From NCBI RefSeq assembly GCF_000004825.1, contig NW_008805090.1, forward strand, positions 124,001 to 188,000: a stretch of 64,000 bases of DNA. The letters run 5' to 3'. Numbering within the stretch: the stretch's first letter is position 1; the number at the start of each line of letters is the position of its first letter. This DNA is from Heterostelium album PN500 (Eukaryota > Evosea > Eumycetozoa > Acytosteliales > Acytosteliaceae). This document shows, in pieces, positions 36,326-48,204 of the stretch. The notes under the pieces were generated by a model, which saw only the letters and a list, made by a program, of their open reading frames with translations, was not told the DNA's origin and searched no databases. Position numbers and translations under genes: made by a program.

Positions 36326-39300
36326 ATGAGTAAAGCTGACAATGATGAAACTGTTACAATCAGTAAGGCTGAAAATGATACCTCTATGATCGATATTGAT
36401 CCCGTGGCAAACACAACAGATAAAATAGTAAAAGAAGATGATAAAAATAGTAATAGTAATAGCAATAGTAATAGTAGAAGTATATCAAGAGAGAGAAATA
36501 GTAGTTCTCAAAAAGATAAATACCAACATAAGGACGACGATGACAAACACAAAGATCTAGATAACAAAACAAGCAAGGAGACTGATAAAGATAGAGATAG
36601 AGACTCGCGAAGTAGAGATAGAAGTAGAAGCAGAGAGAGAAGAGACAGAGATAGAGACTATCGCGATAGAAGTAGAAGTAGGAGTCACGAACGATACCGA
36701 GATAGAGATAGAGACTATCGCGATAGAAGTAGAAGCGGTGAGCGATACAGTCGATCCTATCATAGTGGTCATCATCATAGAGATAGAGACTATCGCGATA
36801 AGAGTCCGAGCGACACCTCTCGGTCAAGACGTGGCAAGTACGGTCCACACGATACCTATGGCGTTGCAAAGGGTGGCGGAGCAACGAGTAGTCATCATCA
36901 TGCGAGTGAGCAGCAACAGCGCTACTATGGACGTGACGGTGGCGGTCCACCCTCATCCTATTACAGATCGTCGTCTTCGTCGTCATCAGACTATCCTTAT
37001 CCACCGTCACATCATCGCGGTGGTGGTAACGAGCATTATAGTCGCGGCTACAGAACCCATCCATATGCAATGTATCCACCACACTCCTCTGTTGGCGAGT
37101 CCGAACATCTACAACAACAACAACATCGTCAACTGCCTCCTCTTCCTCCTCCTCCTCACCATCATCTACATCATTTCAGCAATGCATATCCAACGCGACC
37201 ACCATTACCACTACCACCAACAACAACAGCAGCAGCAACATCAACAACTCCCGGTACATCAGCTGCCGATGAATATCTGTATAGATCAATCAACGTCACA
37301 TCACCACTTCCTCTACTACCGACACCACCTACATCTGCGCTATACTCCTCACATCACCAACTTCAACATCAACACCAACACCACCTAGCAGCTGGTGGAT
37401 ATCCACCAACAGCAACAGATTCAACTCCAAACAAACAAAGTAACAGTAATTCCAACTCTAGCTATTTGTATAGTTTCAATTCAAAGAAAGAAAAGATTAC
37501 AAAGGAGAAGGAAAAAGAAAAAGAGACACCATCTAAACATTTACTTTACGATAAGTATGAAGAAAAGCAGCATAATAATAATAATAATGGAAATAGTAGT
37601 ATTAAAGTTAATGGCAACACATCATCATCGATCGATAATATTAAGAGTATAAAGAGAGATAGAGCAAGTGAATTGATGTCAATTCGTAAGGATTTGAAAA
37701 AGAAGAAAACAGAACACGATAGTAATTCTACAACTAGCTCCACACCTTCGAAATCAGTAGCCAGCAGATCACCATCGAGCTCACCATCCAGTGACAGCGA
37801 TCCTTATCCCGTAGTAGTAAAGAAGTCGACCAACAACAGTAGTAGTAGTTTAGTCAAGAAGAAGACGATTGTATTGAGTGAAAGCGAGAGTGATAGCGAT
37901 AGTTATACTAGTGACAGCGATTCAAGTGGTAGCTATACGAGCGGGAGTGATAGTGGTGACTACACTTCATCTTCAGACTACTCTAGCAGCGACGACGATA
38001 GCGATACATCTTCAAGCAGCGATGACGACTCGGATGTTGAACAACAAAATAAGAAATCAAAGAAAGTTGTCAATTCTGTGAAATCCACTTCTTCTTCCGC
38101 CAACTCTTCAACATCAAAGGTGGAAATGAATGGTAAAACAACAACTAAAGAAAAGGAAATTGTTAAAGAAAAAGAAAAAGATAAAGATACTCAGAAAACA
38201 TCAACTGTTAAGCCTTCTTCTTCTTCTGCTACACCAAAGACATCTTCTAAACCATCTACACCAACAACTCAATCAGCCAACTCTACATCCAAACAAGCAT
38301 CTATCAACAAACCTCCTACTACACCAATCTCAAAGTCCGACAAAGAATCATCATCTTCTGCTTCAACATCAACAACTAAAGATAAATCAACACACTCTAA
38401 ACAACACGATGAAAAAGAAAAATCAACCAACAGAGATAAGGAAAAGACAACAGAAAAAGATAAAGAGAAAGAGAAAGAGAAGGTAAAAGAAAGAGAAAAG
38501 GAAAAAGAGAAGGAGAAAGAAAAAGAGAAAGAGAAGGAAAAGGCGAAAGAGAAAGAGAAAGAACCAATCAAAGAACTAGATAATAATAGTAAAGATAAAT
38601 CAAAAGATAAAGATAGAAGTAGAGATAGAGATAGAGAAAGAGATAGAGAAAAGGATAAAGATAGAAAAAGGCATAGTGATGACAAATCTAGCTCTTCATC
38701 AAGAAAGAGTGAATCATCATCAAGTAGACATTCAAGTGGTGGTAGTATTAGTAGTAGTAGTAGTAAGAGTCATCATTCAAAGACAGATTCAAAGAAATCA
38801 ACTAAGGAATCATCATCATCCTCAAAGGATAAAGATAAACTAGTTTTGGCAACACCACCAAAAGGTGAAACCAGAGAAGAGGAAAGGGAAAGAATCATGA
38901 AGTATTTGGCAGCAAAGAATGAAGAGGCCAAGAAGAATAAACCAAAGAATGAAGACAACTCTATTATGAACCTACCCGAACCACAGGCAATCAAAATGAT
39001 AGAGGATAACATCGAAAATGGTGCAAGCTATTCCCAAATTGCTGTTTTAATTCAAAAGGCAAGAGGAAAATCATTTAAATATACAAAATCAAGTAATGTA
39101 TCTTTATTATTATTATTATTACTACTTTTAAAAAAGAACAACTATACTAACATAGCATGTTAATGATTAGATATCTATACAGAGAGAAGAAAGAGAACAT
39201 TACAAGAGGATGATATCGCTATTTGTAATTGTGATATCATTGATAATGGAGATTGCGGACCGGAGTGTTTGAATCGTCGGTCTTTCATCGAGTGCGAACC

Positions 39301-40450
39301 CTCCAACTGTAAGCTAGGCAAACACTGTAAGAATCAACGATTCCAACGACAGGAGTACGCTCTTATCGCACCTTTCAACGCCAAGAAGAAGGGCTGGGGA
39401 CTGAAAGCAAAGGAGAAGATCAGCGCACACCAATTCGTTATCGAGTACTGCGGTGAGGTTATTACACGTGCGCAATCAATGGACAGAATGCGTGAGGCCG
39501 ACGGCGAGAAATACTTTTACTTCCTGACACTCGACAGCAAAGAGGTGTTGGACGCCTCGCGAAAAGGCAACCTCGCAAGATTCATCAACCATTCGTGCGA
39601 CCCCAATTGCGAGACACAGAAGTGGAGCGTCGACGGCGAGACTCGCATTGGAATATTCGCACTGAAAGACATCGAAGCGGGAACCGAACTCACCTTTGAC
39701 TACAACTACGAGCGTGTCGGATCGTCCAAGCAGAGTTGCTACTGTGGATCTGTCAACTGTCGCGAGTACCTCGGAAACAAAGCGCCTTCAAGTCGTAGCT
39801 CCTCCAAGCCACCAACTGCGTCATCCAAAGATAAAGACAAGGAAAAGGAAAAGGATAAGGATAAGGAAAGGGAAGGCAAAGAAGATGCTCTACAAAGTCA
39901 AACGGCATCGCCAACCACTCCACCATTCTACAGTGACTTGGATGATGGTAGCTATGTAAATGGTAACAGCGGTGGTAATGGTAGTGAATCGATGGATATG
40001 AATGGCGATGGAACGACAACAATGAACGATCAAGTAGTACCACCAATGGATTTGATGACTATGGATCATAGTGACCATCTTAAGTATCTGCTGAGCGAAC
40101 GATTTGAAATGCCGAATCGATACTTCTACCAGACCGAACTGTCAGAGGAAACACAAGATAAACTGATACGCTCGAAACACATATTCCTTCAGAGAAACAT
40201 CAGAGTGGTCAAACTCTTCTATAAACAACAACTTCAACAACTTTATCTACAATACAACATAACACAGACACCTCCACTTTCACCACTGATTCCAGAACAA
40301 CAAGATTTATCACCAAACATATCGACAACAATCAACACCAACAATGTTAACAAACAATTACCTCCACCCAACAGATTGAAATCATTTAATGAGATTATCA
40401 ACTATTTAAATAATGCTAACAATAATAATAATAAGAATCAACAACAATAG
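36326..40450 (+). CDS. Set2-type histone lysine methyltransferase (AWS-SET-postSET)
   Basis: Two exons (36326-39092 and 39183-40450) give about 1344 residues. Exon 1 is low complexity: Arg-Asp-Arg-Ser repeats like splicing-factor RS domains (about 90-160), His/Tyr/Pro-rich stretches, acidic Ser runs and a long Lys-Glu region (about 700-760). Exon 2 holds the enzyme: AWS Cys cluster (CNCD ... CLNRRSFIECEPSNC); SET from KKGWGLKAKE, with VIEYCGEVI, the AdoMet and active-site motif RFINHSCDPNCETQKW and ELTFDYNYER; post-SET CYCGSVNCREYLG. The motif order and NCETQKW point to the Set2/SETD2 group, which methylates H3 Lys36 during transcription. A C-terminal SRI domain is not recognisable by eye, though a helical stretch (SEETQDKLIRSKHIFLQRNI) lies there. 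The RS-like N-terminus suggests contact with RNA processing (inference). A histone H3 gene lies about 750 bp downstream on the same strand. Confidence 0.9.
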
Positions 40451-41195
40451 TGTTAGGACACTAATTGTTGTATTATTTTTTTGTTTTTTTTTTTTTCAAA
40501 CTTATCGATTGTTATTTATTGATTTTTTATTTGAATTCTTTTTTAAATTATTTTACTTATCTTTTTTTTTAGTCGTTAAAAAACACTTTTTTTAAATTTG
40601 AAAATTTGAAACGGATATATTTTTGACACATGTTTCCAAGAAACCGTTTCTTTTTATTTTTTAATTTATTTTAATTTTTCAAAAATTTAACAAAAAAAAA
40701 ATTAAATATTTGAAAAAATATTCCACACACAAAAGCAATTTATTCACAACATTTTTTTCTTCACATCAAATTATTTATCTATAATTTTATTAAAATAGTA
40801 AGTATTTATTTTTATAGTTTCATTTATTCATTATCACTATCAATTCATATTAGATAATCATGTTAGTTTACAATTAAATAGTATATTTATGTTTTCAACA
40901 AAAAAAAAAATAAAAAAATTTACATATAATAATAATGATTATCATAAATATCATCAACCTTGTTTAATAATATAATAACAATAGTTTTTTTTTTTGTGTG
41001 TAAATAACTAAGAATAAAAAAAGAACGTTAAATTCTTGTATTCTTTTTATTTTATTTTATTTTCATTTAATTTCTTTTGAAAATCTAGAAACTTTCGTCG
41101 CAAAGTGAAAAGATTTGCATATTTATTTATTTATTTTGGTTTTTATAAACTTTATAACTTGTTATTAATTATTATTTTTTCAAATTAGATATATA
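40451..41195. other. Upstream region of histone H3
   Basis: Poly-T and poly-A rich. Holds an inverted pair, GAAACGG at 40608-40614 and CCGTTTC at 40644-40650, and a TATA-like TTTATAAACTTTATAA near 41141-41156, about 45 bp before the start codon. No gene is seen. Confidence 0.45.
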
Positions 41196-41540
41196 ATGGC
41201 CCGTACCAAACAAACAGCCCGTAAATCCACTGGTGCCAAGGTACCACGTAAGCACATCGGTTCAAAGCAAGCCCACAAGCAAACTCCAGTCTCCCAAGGT
41301 GGTGTCAAGAAGGTTCACAGATTCCATCCAGGTACTGTCGCACTCAGAGAAATTAGAAAGTACCAAAAGTCTACCGATCTTTTGATCCGTAAATTGCCAT
41401 TCCAACGTTTGGTTCGTGAGATTGCTCAAGAGTTCAAGACTGATCTTCGTTTCCAATCTGCAGCTATTGCTGCTCTTCAAGAAGCTTCTGAGGCTTACTT
41501 GGTCGGTCTCTTTGAAGATACCAATCTTTGCGCTATCCAC

Positions 41541-41576
<36 letters not shown>

Positions 41577-41609
41577 TTGGCTCGTAGAATCAGAGGTGAA
41601 CGTACTTAA
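41196..41609 (+). CDS. Histone H3 (divergent N-terminal tail)
   Basis: Intronless, 137 codons plus stop. The core is typical ([40 protein letters not shown], ending RRIRGERT). The tail keeps K4, K9, S10, K14, K18, K23 and K27. It differs from the usual sequence from position 19 on: [20 protein letters not shown], so R26 is His, S28 is Gln, and one extra residue moves the K36 equivalent to position 37. The core segment SAAIAALQ resembles replacement H3.3 (AAIG) more than replication-linked H3 (SAVM). It packages DNA in nucleosomes. No histone stem-loop is seen; the 3' flank is A-rich, so polyadenylation is likely. Its codon use is biased, as in highly expressed genes (GGT, CGT, AAG). Confidence 0.97.
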
Positions 41610-41979
41610 ACAGGTACCGTGACCGACTCAATATTAAATATAACCCTTTGTAATTATTTGTAAAACAAAAAAAAAAAAAAAACAAAACCAAAAAAAATAG
41701 AAAAATTAAAAAAGTTAAAAAAAACAAAGAAAATAAAAAATAAAAAAAACCAACAACAAAGTAATAAAAGACAAAGGATAGATAATTATTGGATACAACT
41801 TAGTTATCTATCCTGGTAAAAAAAAAAAAAACTATCAATCAAATCCTAATTCAATATTATTTATTTCTATGATATAGTTTATTTTTATTAAATCTATGTA
41901 CAATTTAATTATTTTATTTTTGTTTTCTTTAAACATCTTTATGGATCGTTTGTGATCTTGGTTTTTTTTCCTTTATCAT
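41610..41979. other. A-rich 3' flank of H3
   Basis: Repeated poly-A runs (41668-41760, 41819-41831) and AATAAA-like signals. No gene is seen. Confidence 0.45.
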
Positions 41980-42345
41980 TTAAAAGAAAAAGTTTATCAT
42001 ATGATTGACACTCTTTAAACAACTGTATGCTGAGAATACTACAAACATAAACATTACCAAATCCGTTTGTTTTTTTTAAAATAATTATTTTATACAACAA
42101 CTTTTGATTAGAGAATAGAGGAGAAATAAAAATGTTAATTAAAAAATAAATATTTGCTACTTACAGCAGAAAACTTTTTCGATATCTTCAAAAATGGACA
42201 ATCCTGATATATGTTCGAACTGGAATCGCCAAGAATCCTTTCTTGGTATGGAGTCTGCTCTAAAGGTTTTTTTTATGATATATTCTGGTTTTAGTTCTTC
42301 ACATGATTTATTTAGATTGTTTCCTTTCTCTTTTAAACCATTCAT
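41980..42345 (-). CDS. Small two-exon protein B (paralogue of the protein at 12169-12509)
   Basis: Exon 1 is 42165-42345 and exon 2 is 41980-42038, joined in phase through a consensus GTAAGT donor; the product is about 79 residues. It shares IIKKTFRADSIPRKD, FQFEHISGLS and EKVFCCK with protein A, ungapped over 45 residues at about 60% identity. The intron interrupts the same codon, and exon 2 is again 59 nt. Exon 2 here reads LFSAYSCLKSVNHMINFFF, hydrophobic but only loosely like A (LKSV against MKSV). The N-terminal 15 residues (MNGLKEKGNNLNKSC) are extra. Two conserved copies on opposite strands 30 kb apart argue for a real, dispersed family of short proteins. The function is unknown. Confidence 0.6.
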
Positions 42346-42707
42346 TTTTTAACTTTTAAAGAAATCCAACTAAGGAAAAAAATAAATAATATATAAAAAA
42401 AAAAAATATAATGGTTAATAAAATAAAAGAATAATAATATTATATTCTATTATATGCAGGTATGACAAATTTTATACATATAACATGTATGTAATAAAAT
42501 TTTTATTATTTGTTAAATTTTTTTCAATGATAGTGGTTGTGGCTGTTTTTCACAATTTTTTTTTCTAAGTTTTTGCAATAGAGATTAATATTAAAAAAAT
42601 AAAATAAAATATCAAACCTTGTTAGATTTTAATAAAAATTAGATAAATAGAAAGTATTTTTATAGTAGATTTAGAATATAAAGTTTGTTTTATTCTTTAA
42701 AAAAAAT

Positions 42708-42938
42708 TTGAAAGAGTTTGGCCTCTGTTTTTCGATGGGTAAAATGAGTTTTCCAATTTGCATCGGAGTTCGGAGCAAGCTACAACGAACCCGAGAGATC
42801 AAAGTATACAGGGACAGACATATTTATCAATGTTATAAAAGATTCAATCAATTTCTCAAAGATCTTCAATCAAAAAATGGTTATTGTAATATGGGAAATT
42901 TATATGAGAAAATCAATGATTGGCAACTAGCGAAATAG
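42708..42938 (+). pseudogene. Coding-like fragment, unrecognised
   Basis: An open frame of 76 codons with non-repetitive, coding-like composition (FGLCFSMGKMSFPICIGVR, later CYKRFNQFLKDLQ, ending NDWQLAK). It stands out from the surrounding A/T sequence. I see no domain, no partner exon with clear splice sites, and no clear start context. It could be a single-exon small gene or a remnant. Confidence 0.25.
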
Positions 42939-43491
42939 ATATTTAACAATGGACCCTACTGATTAAATAAAGCACATATATCAAATAGAAATGGTTCAAC
43001 ACACGATATGTGATCTTGAATTTCTATCGATTCCTTGAATAGTGGATATAAGCTGGTATCTTTCACTTTGCCAAGCTTCACTAAATATTAAATTTTTGGT
43101 TTTTATTTGAATCAAACACAATCAAATCAACAATAACCATATAAAATTCAATTGTATAATGTTAGCGATACGAAAAAGCAACTTTGTATGATAGTAGATT
43201 GACAATAAAGTGAGTTAATAAATGAATAAATGAATAAATATATAATATATATGAATATAAATATATAAATATAAAAATAAAAAAAATATAATATTTAAAT
43301 AAATATAAAAAATATAAATAAATATAACACTGAAAATAAATATAAATATTAAGATGAATATAAAGATAAATATAAATAAATAAATATAATACATATAATT
43401 GATATATAGAGAAATAAATAAATTACTGGATGAATAAATATATGTATGAAAGGAAGAAAGAAAGAATGGGTGGATGAAAGATTGAAAGATT

Positions 43492-43493
43492 GA

Positions 43494-43529
<36 letters not shown>

Positions 43530-43530
43530 A
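43492..43530. repeat. AAAG tetranucleotide microsatellite
   Basis: Nearly ten uninterrupted GAAA units, flanked on both sides by imperfect copies (GGAAG, GAATG). Confidence 0.85.
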
Positions 43531-44392
43531 TGGATGAAAGGAAGAATGAAAGTGAATTAGGTGCTAATTCACTGCAGTGCAAATAAATAGAAATATAGTG
43601 TAAGAATATAAATATGTAAAGCGTTGACAGCACAATGTGCACTGGACTAATACAGTACTTATATTGTATTACCTATATCTATTTATTTATAGAATGATAC
43701 ATACCATATAAACAAATTAAAGGCAAAACTAACCTATACTTTTTTGGAGAAAAAAAAATAAATTTGAATTAGTTATCTTGAATATACTTGATTATTTACC
43801 CACCCTGCACTGAGTGTGCTCCTGGTAATCCATTCTATTATTATTCACGACTATCATATCAAAATGGAGAAAATCTACATGATAACCGGGTGGCTCGTTC
43901 GATGCACCTTTATTGTTGTTACTCAACAATATTTTTCTATTTAAAACAAAAAAGTTAATGAGTAAGAATGTTTATCCAAATTGATTTTATATTGTAAAAT
44001 TATATTAGTGTGATTCAAACAGGCAAGAGCCAGTTTTGTTTTGAATTGAAAAAAGATTAATGTTAAATTATAATTACAATGGTTTATTTTTTTTTTTTTT
44101 CTATTTTTGGAATTGGACCGATAATGTTATTTTTTTTTTGGGTTTTCATTGATTTCTCAATCCTAAAAAGATTAATGATTAATTTAACAGTATCTTTACT
44201 CAATCTTCTTAAAATTTATCTTTTATCTTAATAATCTCTGATTCCATGGATCTTAAAGACATTCCCCAAAAAGAAAAGTAAAAGAAACTTTGCTTAATTT
44301 TTTTTAAGGTTGTGCAAACAAAAATATCAGATATTTTTTTTTATTTTACTCTTTTTTTTTTTTAATTTGGTTGTAAATATTGTAAATAATAG

Positions 44393-45569
44393 GTGTCATA
44401 TATGTCAATGTATAATATAAATAATTTAATAGTTTTGATTGTAATTTACTGCTCATTGTCAACAGTGGTTTTGACTGAGACACCACCTTCACTTTTACTT
44501 GCATTCAGAACGTCTATAAACGATCAGAGCTTATCAACTGCTCTCAATGTAACTTCACTCGGAGATGGGTCTGTCATCAGAGCAAAAGATTTTGATGGTT
44601 CTACAATGGCAGTGTTTCCAGATGTAAACAATGATACTGTAAGAACAAATACAAGTTTTATTAGTTTATAGTGGTGTTAACAACTACTAATTAATTATCT
44701 TCTAATAGGTGTTAATATTTGGAGCAATTGAAGTCTATTGGAATATATATCAGTTAGATTACCAAACTTTAGAGTTGACTAGTTTAGCGATCTTTAAGAA
44801 TCCTTCGCCTTATGCATATCAAGCCACTGCATTCGGTTATGAGCCATCTCTTCAGTTAGTTTTTAATGTTGGATATGTAGGTGCCAAAAAACAATTTAGT
44901 TTTGTTAGTTGGGATTTTAAAAATAGTTTATTGTAAGTGGAAAAGAAGTTTGGATATATCACGTCTTTGTTAGTCGACTAACAAACAAATCATTGCAATA
45001 GAAATACACAACCATTATCTTTAGGTATTAATACTGTTGGACAACCAGTTGGATGTTACAGCCAAGAAAGTGGTACATATTACATAATGGTTGGAGTGCA
45101 AGGCGGTAATCCACGTCTGGTCACCTATGATGTCGCTGGAAAGACTTTGTCACCCACTCAATATGAGCTGACATCGGAGTTCACCAGTGAGCCATTCTTC
45201 TCTATCTTTTGGATTGCGGATCAACAACAGCTCTATGGTGTAGAGATTTCCACAAATACAACCAATGGTTCACAGCTAACTAGTTTCAATCTTTACAAGA
45301 TCAATCTAAATAATAATCATGCTGCAAAATCATCATCAACAGCAAACTTATCATCGGCATCTTTGGAGCTTGCCTATAGTATTGACAGCATCTTTATAAG
45401 TAGCGAATTCACACCATACGTAGTCGATACCAATATAATCGTTTTCTTCACAGTCAACAATGAGGGAAATCTTGTGACGACAGCACTCGACTTGAATAGT
45501 ATGCAATCGGAACAATCCGTATCAAACCAATTCTACAACAAAGATTTAACAGTTATGTATTTGCCTTAA
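44393..45569 (+). CDS. Secreted protein, unrecognised
   Basis: Three exons (44393-44638, 44709-44932, 45002-45569) give about 345 residues. The start could also be the Met three codons later (44402). A clear signal peptide (INNLIVLIVIYCSLSTVVLT) is followed by Ser/Thr- and Asn-rich, beta-strand-like sequence with several N-glycosylation sites. Repeating hydrophobic strand pairs (VLIFGAIEVYWNIYQLDY, YYIMVGVQGGNPRLVTYD) suggest a beta-propeller-like or sandwich fold. There is no membrane anchor or catalytic motif. It is probably secreted or lumenal in the endolysosomal system. The family is not recognised. Confidence 0.75.
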
Positions 45570-45866
45570 GAGTAATAATAACAACAAAGATATTACATTA
45601 CATCACATTACATTCATAATTTATTCCAAAACTTAAACAAAGTCTTTGTTCATTCATGTATCACCCAATTTCAATGAATTTAAAAAGGTTCCTTTAAAAT
45701 GTGCGAGAAATTTTTTGGAAAAAAAATGAGCAAAATGAAATCATGATTAAAAATATCAATGATCAAAATAAAAAACATTAATTAATCTTTAAAAATTATT
45801 TTTTTCAATTACCATTTTTATTTATTTACATACATATATATTTTTTTTAAATAGTTTTATAATTTC

Positions 45867-48056
45867 ATGTCATCAATGATGAAATCTAAAGGAAAGAAGG
45901 CAGCTTTGTTTGATGATGACATTCAGTTAGAGTGTTTCTACAATGACAACAATTGGGATGCAAGAATATTTGATAAACAAGCTAGACCTATAGGTTCAAC
46001 TGCCAGATCAGAATTTACAACAACAGAAAGTAATAATCTCAAAAAATAAAAATAAATGAAAATTTTTTTTTAACTTAATTATTGTTTATATTTAATAGGT
46101 AAAGAGATTCAAGTTAAAATAGGTTTAAGTGAATGGAATAAGTTGGTTAAAGACAATGAGAAGTTAGCTTTACAAAGCTATTCGATTGAGCGTGCTTCCT
46201 ATGTTGGAACCGCCGAGACACATTCAGTTAGAGTCCAATGTAATTTCGATATTTTGGTGTTTTCAACGAATCAACAGATTCCACTGTTACCATCCTCCAT
46301 TGCATTGACATCATCAAGTATTAAATATTCATCACACATCAACGATGCCGAGCCAAATACAGTTGATAAGAATTCGTGTATTGGTGTCATCGACAATGCA
46401 CATCAATTCTTCCCAGAAAAAGCAGGAAAATATCACTTGAAATTGGAGGTACTGGTCAACTATCTCACAGCAAAGAAGAATGGTTTCGGTTTCTCCTCGC
46501 CAAAATCGACTTTCAATCAAATTTCAATATCCGTTCCACGTGAAGTACAAATCAAGATCGATCCTGTATCTTCACAGACCGAGCACGTAAAGAATGACGG
46601 TGAGTCAATATCCACATCGACCGCTTCGATTCCACCAACTCCCTACATTAAAGTACAATGGACTGACTTTGAAATCGAGGAGATCGTTCAGGTCACAGCA
46701 GCTACACCGGTCGAAAAGAAACAATCGGAGCAAGCCAAAGCAACCGTACAACAGTATACATTGTGCTCGGTTGGCGAAGGTGTTGTCGTTTTAAATAGTT
46801 CCATTAAATACTCGATGGTCAGTGGAAGTCTTTCATCGATGGAGGTCATCATTTCAAACAATCTCAATGTTCTCTCAGTCGAGGGTATGGGAATCAAGAA
46901 ATGGGAGTGTTTCCCTATTGCACCGCTCGTCGAAATCTCCAATGCCGCCAGACCACCAGCCACAGAGAAGCTCGTTAAGATTCTATTAAATTCACCAATC
47001 GAAGACAACTATATTTTCAATCTTATCTCCGAGTTTGAGATGTCATCGACGTCGTCGGACATTGCTATCTCCAGTATCAGATGCAGAGGTTCAGAGATTT
47101 CCAGAGAAAAAGGTTTTCTCGTCGTTGAGAAATCTACTGCCAACGTCGAAGTCGAGCATTTGGCACGTGAGGGTCTGACTTTAATCGATAAAACAGAAGT
47201 ACCACACCCATTGGCCCAGATGGCAAGCGGTCCATTGCTCTTGTCATACAAATTTTTGGATCCAAAGTACAAGTTGGACATCAGAATCACCAAGCACTCT
47301 GACCTTCAAGTGTTGGTTGCTATTTGTGAGAGTGCTCACTTCATGGCCACACTGAGTTCAGAGGGTGCTCTCTTGAAAAAGTTGATCTTCAACATTAGAA
47401 ATACACAACAACAATATATTAGAATTCCAATTCAACATAGATTCGAGATTTGGTCTACAATTGTCGCTGGTAAAGCAGTAAAGCCAGCACAAGACGAGAA
47501 TGGAAGTGTTATGATTCCACTTTCAAAGTCATCCGGCACTGAGCGTGGCATCCAAAAGCCATTCCAAGTAGTATTGGTATACAAGCATGCCGCTGACACC
47601 GAGCTATTCAACGAAGGTAAACTCGATCTCACTTTCCCATCGATCGATATACCAATCAGTCAACTCTATGTGTCTCTCTACCTACCAAAGGACTACAAAT
47701 ATTCACAGATCGATGGTAACATCAAAGAGGTTTCACATTTCTTTGGAAAGGTACCAGATGATTCAGTCTGTGAATCTTCGAAAGCAGCTCCTCAACAAAT
47801 GATGCTACAACAAATAATGCCACAACAACAAATGATGTCCAATATGATGTCCAATCCAATTTTATCCAATTCTAATATAGGATTCGGAGGAGGAGCGACT
47901 CCATTGCCATCGGACGATAATGATACTGCTGGATTGAAGCCAGTTATTGTCAATATTCCAAAGTCAGGTATGTGGATCAAACTTGAACAATTACTTGTCA
48001 TTTCTCAAGAGATTCAAATCTCTGTTAAATACTCCCAAAAGAAAAAATGTTGTTAA
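45867..48056 (+). CDS. Conserved-looking 706-residue protein ending in a Cys-Cys motif
   Basis: Two exons (45867-46029 and 46099-48056). There is no signal peptide or membrane helix. Most of the chain is beta-rich, with alternating strands and few low-complexity runs apart from a Met/Gln patch near 645 (MMLQQIMPQQQMM). Near the C-terminus, VNIPKSGMWIKLEQLLVISQ precedes the last residues QKKKCC. A basic stretch followed by two terminal cysteines is the geranylgeranylation signal of Rab GTPases, or may serve palmitoylation, so the protein may be lipid-anchored (inference). The architecture, with repeated strand blocks, could be Ig-like or arrestin-like. No family is recognised. It ends 148 bp from the convergent CLC gene. 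Confidence 0.75.
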
Positions 48057-48204
48057 ATAAACAATCAAACATATTGTGATCTGTAATTAATAAAATCATT
48101 TTTAAAAACATTAAAACAAAGTATTTTGAAGCTTATTGTTCTTATCTAGAACATTTATTTAAAAACATTTATTTATATGTATGTGTATTCCATTACTTTT
48201 GGAT

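Larger units (their letters stand above)
42346..44392. other. Gene-poor region with simple repeats and coding-like debris
   Basis: Mostly A/T-rich sequence. It includes A-rich near-repeats (AAATATAAAT types) at about 43200-43480 and an AAAG microsatellite. Islands of more balanced base composition occur at about 42708-42960, 42985-43085 and 43795-43935 and have open frames on both strands. None can be joined into a convincing gene. Confidence 0.5.

Noticed and set aside
36384-38685. Tyr/His/Arg- and Ser-rich frames overlapping the SET gene
   Set aside because: They arise from RD/RS and KE repeats read in other frames or on the other strand.
43349-43642. 97-codon leftward frame in the AAAG repeat area
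   Set aside because: It is a translation of simple repeats into Phe/Leu/Ser/Ile strings.
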